DNA of 8,115 nucleotides from an uncultured Granulicatella sp. GTDB taxonomy: Bacteria; Bacillota; Bacilli; Lactobacillales; Aerococcaceae. The position numbers were made by a program, and so were the translations under genes. The notes below the pieces were generated by a model. That model was not told the origin of the DNA, did not search any database, and saw only the letters and a program-made list of their open reading frames with translations. The stretch is taken from NCBI GenBank assembly GCA_934193545.1, contig CAKPVL010000043.1, positions 1-8,115 on the forward strand, given 5' to 3'. Below, piece after piece: positions 6,224 to 8,115 of the stretch (its first letter is position 1; each line of letters opens with the position of its first letter).

Positions 6224-6247
6224 TATTTTGGTGGTCTCACCCCTTTC
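6224..6247 (-). repeat. 24-bp direct repeat, copy 2
   Basis: Read on the minus strand this is GAAAGGGGTGAGACCACC followed by AAAATA. It is identical to the copy at 6344-6367 except for one base (A for T). The two copies are exactly 120 nt apart. Weaker similarity continues a few bases downstream. In one frame it encodes KGVRPPKY followed by a stop. Confidence 0.85.
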
Positions 6248-6344
6248 CGTCTAAAATACTTTTAACCTCTTGAATCATCTTTATTTCATGGTGCTCCACC
6301 TCACTTATTAATACGTTCATTTCAATGTCATCATTTGTCTTCAT
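6237..6344 (-). CDS. Doubtful 35-aa ORF between two direct repeats
   Basis: I do not recognise this frame. It reads MKTNDDIEMN...QEVKSILDGKG, is acidic and helical in character, and has no cysteine or membrane segment. A GGGGTGA sequence precedes the ATG, but the spacing (about 13 bases) is too long for a good ribosome site. Its ATG overlaps by 14 nt the stop of a start-less frame ending KGVSPPKYEDK. At its own end, the second repeat encodes KGVRPPKY in a shifted frame. This pattern suggests the broken remains of a tandemly duplicated small gene rather than an active one. Confidence 0.25.
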   Translation of the reverse strand: MKTNDDIEMNVLISEVEHHEIKMIQEVKSILDGKG

Positions 6345-6367
6345 ATTTTGGTGGACTCACCCCTTTC
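6344..6367 (-). repeat. 24-bp direct repeat, copy 1
   Basis: Minus-strand GAAAGGGGTGAGTCCACC followed by AAAATA, 27 bp downstream of the lipoprotein stop codon. It encodes KGVSPPKY in the frame that follows the lipoprotein stop and runs to a TGA at about 6333. It also forms the region upstream of the doubtful 35-codon ORF. Confidence 0.85.
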
Positions 6368-6393
6368 ACGGTTTCTAGAAATTCTAATCGGTC

Positions 6394-7974
6394 TTATCTG
6401 CCTCCTGGTCTTCCGCCTTGGCCTGGTTGTCCTCCTGGACCTCCTTGTCCTGGCTGTCCGCCGCCACCAGGGCCACCTTGTCCAGGTCCGCCACCGATAT
6501 TAGCTGCTTGTTTAGACGCTGTTGCTGTTGTTGAGTTTGATCCGACTTTGATTGTATATTTTTCGCCGTCTTTAATATCTGGACTACTGATTAATACTGT
6601 CGAGAATGACTTAGAAGCTTTTAGGCTTGCGACTGTTTTGCCTGAAGAGTCGACTACTTCAACAGTTGTGCCAGCCGTTCCTTGAACACTTGCCATTAGG
6701 AAAGCTTGACTTGAGTCGCTACCGAATCCCATTGTCATTTGTCCATTATCGACAAAGAGTACAGTACCACCGTTTAGTTTTGCGTTGTCGTCATAGTCAA
6801 GAGCTGCGTTCACTCCGCTTGTTGGACCGTTGACAACGACTGTTCCGCCGTTAATTTCAATTGACCCGTTGGCATCAAGCCCGTCTCCTTCAGCGTCTAC
6901 CGTTAACGTTCCACCGTCGATGACAATCTTCACTTTACCTGCTTGATCTAAGTTTTTCGCATTTGCGGCTTCAGATTTTACTTTCTTCGTTTGTTGACCT
7001 GGCCCTTGCTCATCAGAAGATTCTAGCGTCCAGTCTTTTGCGTTCAATCCATCATCAGAAGATTTCACGGTAATCGTTCCACCGACTTGATGAATCAAGC
7101 GAGCTTCAAGACCTTCTTCACTCTTTTGAACGTCGATGGTTGCGCCTTCGTCGATAAGCATTGTATTCGAAGCGTTAATTCCATCGTCGCCAGCGTTCAC
7201 TGTGATAGTCGTATTCACTAAGTAAACATTTCCTAGCAATACATCATCGTCGTTATCTGAGTGGATACCATCTTCATCGGCAGTTAAGTTTAATGTCGCA
7301 CCCGATACATTCACAAAGTCATTGGCTGCAATCCCGTGTTTTTTCGCCGTTGTTGTGACTGTCGCATCCACAACGCGAATGCCGTCTTTTGATTTAATCG
7401 CGTTACTTGCGGCACCCTTTACAGATAATGAACCTTTTCCGTTAATCGTCAAATCGCTATCTGAGTAGATGGCTCCTTTAACCGTTGACGTTGATTCATC
7501 GGCCACTTCATTTTTCGTTCCATCGGCTAGTGTTAAAATCACTTTTTTCGCCGAATCTACTAGTAATGGAGCTTCCGTATTCTTCAATGTCGCATTCTTG
7601 AAGACGATTTGTACTTCATCTTCCTTACCTGCTGCGACTTTCAATTGAACCTTCGAAGCCGTTCCTTCAACGATATAGGTTCCGGCTTTTGTAATTTCTA
7701 CCGTACTTCCATTGACTGTCACCCCTTCTCCTGAAGCAGTAGCTGTCGTTCCTTGAAGCGAAATTTTCGAAGCTTTACTTTCGTCGTAAGTCGCTGTTAA
7801 GTCGGAGGCTTCAAAATAAGAAGCTGTCTGCGTAGTTGAAGTTGTTGATGTCTTAGTAGTTGTTGTTTGAGTGTTTGCATCGGCTTGGCTTAATACACTT
7901 TGCGATCCGCAAGCAGCCAAACCTAGAGAGATAAATAACGTTGTTGTTAATAACCATTGTCTTTTATTTTCCAT
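6394..7974 (-). CDS. Surface lipoprotein with beta-helix carbohydrate-binding domain (Cthe_2159/DUF4353-like)
   Basis: A predicted cell-surface lipoprotein of 526 aa. The signal peptide is short and basic with a hydrophobic core, and the lipobox L19-A20-A21-C22 marks acylation at C22. A Thr/Ser-rich linker follows (about 30-52). Residues about 68-405 form a repetitive region with ladder-like rungs such as DGIHSDN, GDDGINASN, SDDGLNAKD and GDGLDANGSIEINGGTVVVNG. This is the look of the right-handed beta-helix family of Cthe_2159, described as binding acidic polysaccharides and calcium. A beta-rich module lies at about 405-480. Residues 494-526 are almost only Gly, Pro and Gln, plus Arg at the end, in GQGGPGG-type repeats. 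The ATG at 7974 has AGGAG six bases upstream. In related bacteria such genes often sit near VTC-domain, DUF4956 or CotH genes, but none is visible here. The ligand is unknown. A CiaR-like box precedes it. Confidence 0.85.
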   Translation of the reverse strand: MENKRQWLLTTTLFISLGLAACGSQSVLSQADANTQTTTTKTSTTSTTQTASYFEASDLTATYDESKASKISLQGTTATASGEGVTVNGSTVEITKAGTYIVEGTASKVQLKVAAGKEDEVQIVFKNATLKNTEAPLLVDSAKKVILTLADGTKNEVADESTSTVKGAIYSDSDLTINGKGSLSVKGAASNAIKSKDGIRVVDATVTTTAKKHGIAANDFVNVSGATLNLTADEDGIHSDNDDDVLLGNVYLVNTTITVNAGDDGINASNTMLIDEGATIDVQKSEEGLEARLIHQVGGTITVKSSDDGLNAKDWTLESSDEQGPGQQTKKVKSEAANAKNLDQAGKVKIVIDGGTLTVDAEGDGLDANGSIEINGGTVVVNGPTSGVNAALDYDDNAKLNGGTVLFVDNGQMTMGFGSDSSQAFLMASVQGTAGTTVEVVDSSGKTVASLKASKSFSTVLISSPDIKDGEKYTIKVGSNSTTATASKQAANIGGGPGQGGPGGGGQPGQGGPGGQPGQGGRPGGR

Positions 7975-8008
7975 CTCGTTCTCCTCGATTCCTTTTCTTG
8001 ATGATTTT

Positions 8009-8040
8009 AGTATACGAAGCGAACTTAAAATGAACTTAAA
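8009..8040 (-). promoter_or_regulatory. CiaR-type direct-repeat promoter of the lipoprotein gene
   Basis: The minus strand carries TTTAAG-TTCAT-TTTAAG (8040-8024), nine bases, then a -10 TATACT (8014-8009). The wider unit TTTTAAGTTC is repeated exactly with an 11-base period, so both copies face the same side of the helix. TTTAAG-N5-TTTAAG is the known binding site of the response regulator CiaR in streptococci. No TTGACA-like -35 exists; the 17-base position reads AAGTTC. This suits activation by an OmpR/PhoB-type regulator bound over the -35 region. The regulator itself is not in the window. Confidence 0.7.
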
Positions 8041-8046
8041 ACAAAA

Positions 8047-8080
8047 AATAACCCATGGATTATTTTATCCATGGGTCATT
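8047..8080 (-). terminator. Terminator of an upstream gene at the right edge
   Basis: A perfect 10-bp stem ACCCATGGAT/ATCCATGGGT with a six-base loop extends by three further pairs after one mismatch. On the minus strand it runs into TTATTTTTTGTTTT. It should end a minus-strand transcript entering from the right and separate it from the lipoprotein promoter. Confidence 0.85.
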
Positions 8081-8083
8081 ACG

Positions 8084-8113
8084 TTATTTCTTTTGTTCTG
8101 TAAAGCCTAGTAT
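8084..8113 (-). CDS. Possible C-terminal end of an off-window gene
   Basis: One minus-strand frame entering from the right edge encodes ILGFTEQKK and stops with TAA four bases before the terminator's extended stem. A second frame (NTRLYRTKEIT, stop at 8081-8079) is also open, so the choice is a preference based on composition and position. Too little is visible to name a product. The terminator directly after makes a minus-strand gene here likely. Confidence 0.35.
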   Translation of the reverse strand: MLGFTEQKK

Positions 8114-8115
8114 TT

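Larger units (their letters stand above)
6125..6393. other. Non-coding stretch after the lipoprotein gene
   Basis: The 3' region of the lipoprotein transcript contains no convincing gene. It holds two 24-bp direct repeats (6224-6247 and 6344-6367), a weak 35-codon frame (6237-6344) between them, and in one minus-strand frame short peptide stretches that look like gene remnants (KGVSPPKYEDK and KGVRPPKY). No terminator follows the lipoprotein stop directly; the first is the long stem-loop at 6070-6124. Bases 6125-6220 show nothing further. Confidence 0.6.

Noticed and set aside
6335..6685. 116-codon plus-strand open frame rich in Pro, Gly and Cys
   Set aside because: It is the antisense of the lipoprotein's Gly/Pro tail. 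The repeat DNA keeps several frames open, and no promoter or ribosome site supports it.

Overview
The window reads as a chromosomal segment of a low-GC Gram-positive bacterium of the order Lactobacillales. The evidence is the AT-rich sequence with TTGACA/TATAAT promoters and AGGAGG ribosome sites, a four-cysteine 50-residue L33, a glnRA operon with a TGTNA-N7-TNACA operator and a Bacillus-type class I glutamine synthetase, a FemABX branching enzyme with a coiled-coil arm, and a CiaR-like direct repeat. I cannot place the genus with confidence; a Carnobacteriaceae, Enterococcus or Streptococcus relative would all fit.

Layout from left to right. Bases 1-302 contain no gene. They hold an outward promoter on the minus strand for a gene beyond the left edge, a perfect 14-bp palindrome, and a promoter for tRNA-Thr(CGU) at 303-375 on the plus strand. 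Every other gene is on the minus strand. A symmetrical terminator at 411-445 separates the convergent tRNA and pepT. Read in transcription order, the right part of this block is rpmG (L33), secE, an intrinsic-terminator hairpin, nusG and pepT. nusG and pepT are one base apart. Upstream of rpmG come a FemX/MurM-like peptidoglycan aminoacyltransferase with its own promoter and terminator, and then the glnR-glnA operon with a strong GlnR box. Bases 5979-6393 are non-coding apart from a doubtful 35-codon frame. They hold the glnRA control region, a 23-bp stem-loop and two 24-bp direct repeats exactly 120 nt apart. The last complete gene (6394-7974) encodes a beta-helix lipoprotein with a Gly/Pro/Gln-rich tail, preceded by a TTTAAG-N5-TTTAAG operator. 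The 3' end of another minus-strand gene may lie at the right edge, followed by a clear terminator.

Most of the window is core housekeeping: translation (tRNA-Thr, L33), protein export (SecE), transcription elongation and termination (NusG), peptide use (PepT), nitrogen assimilation (GlnR/GlnA) and cell-wall cross-bridges (FemX-like). I see no phage, insertion sequence, CRISPR array or defence system. The points most worth a second look are regulatory: a terminator hairpin just after a candidate promoter in front of nusG, nusG-pepT translational coupling, a CiaR-type promoter on the surface lipoprotein gene, and the unexplained repeat and hairpin region between that gene and glnR.
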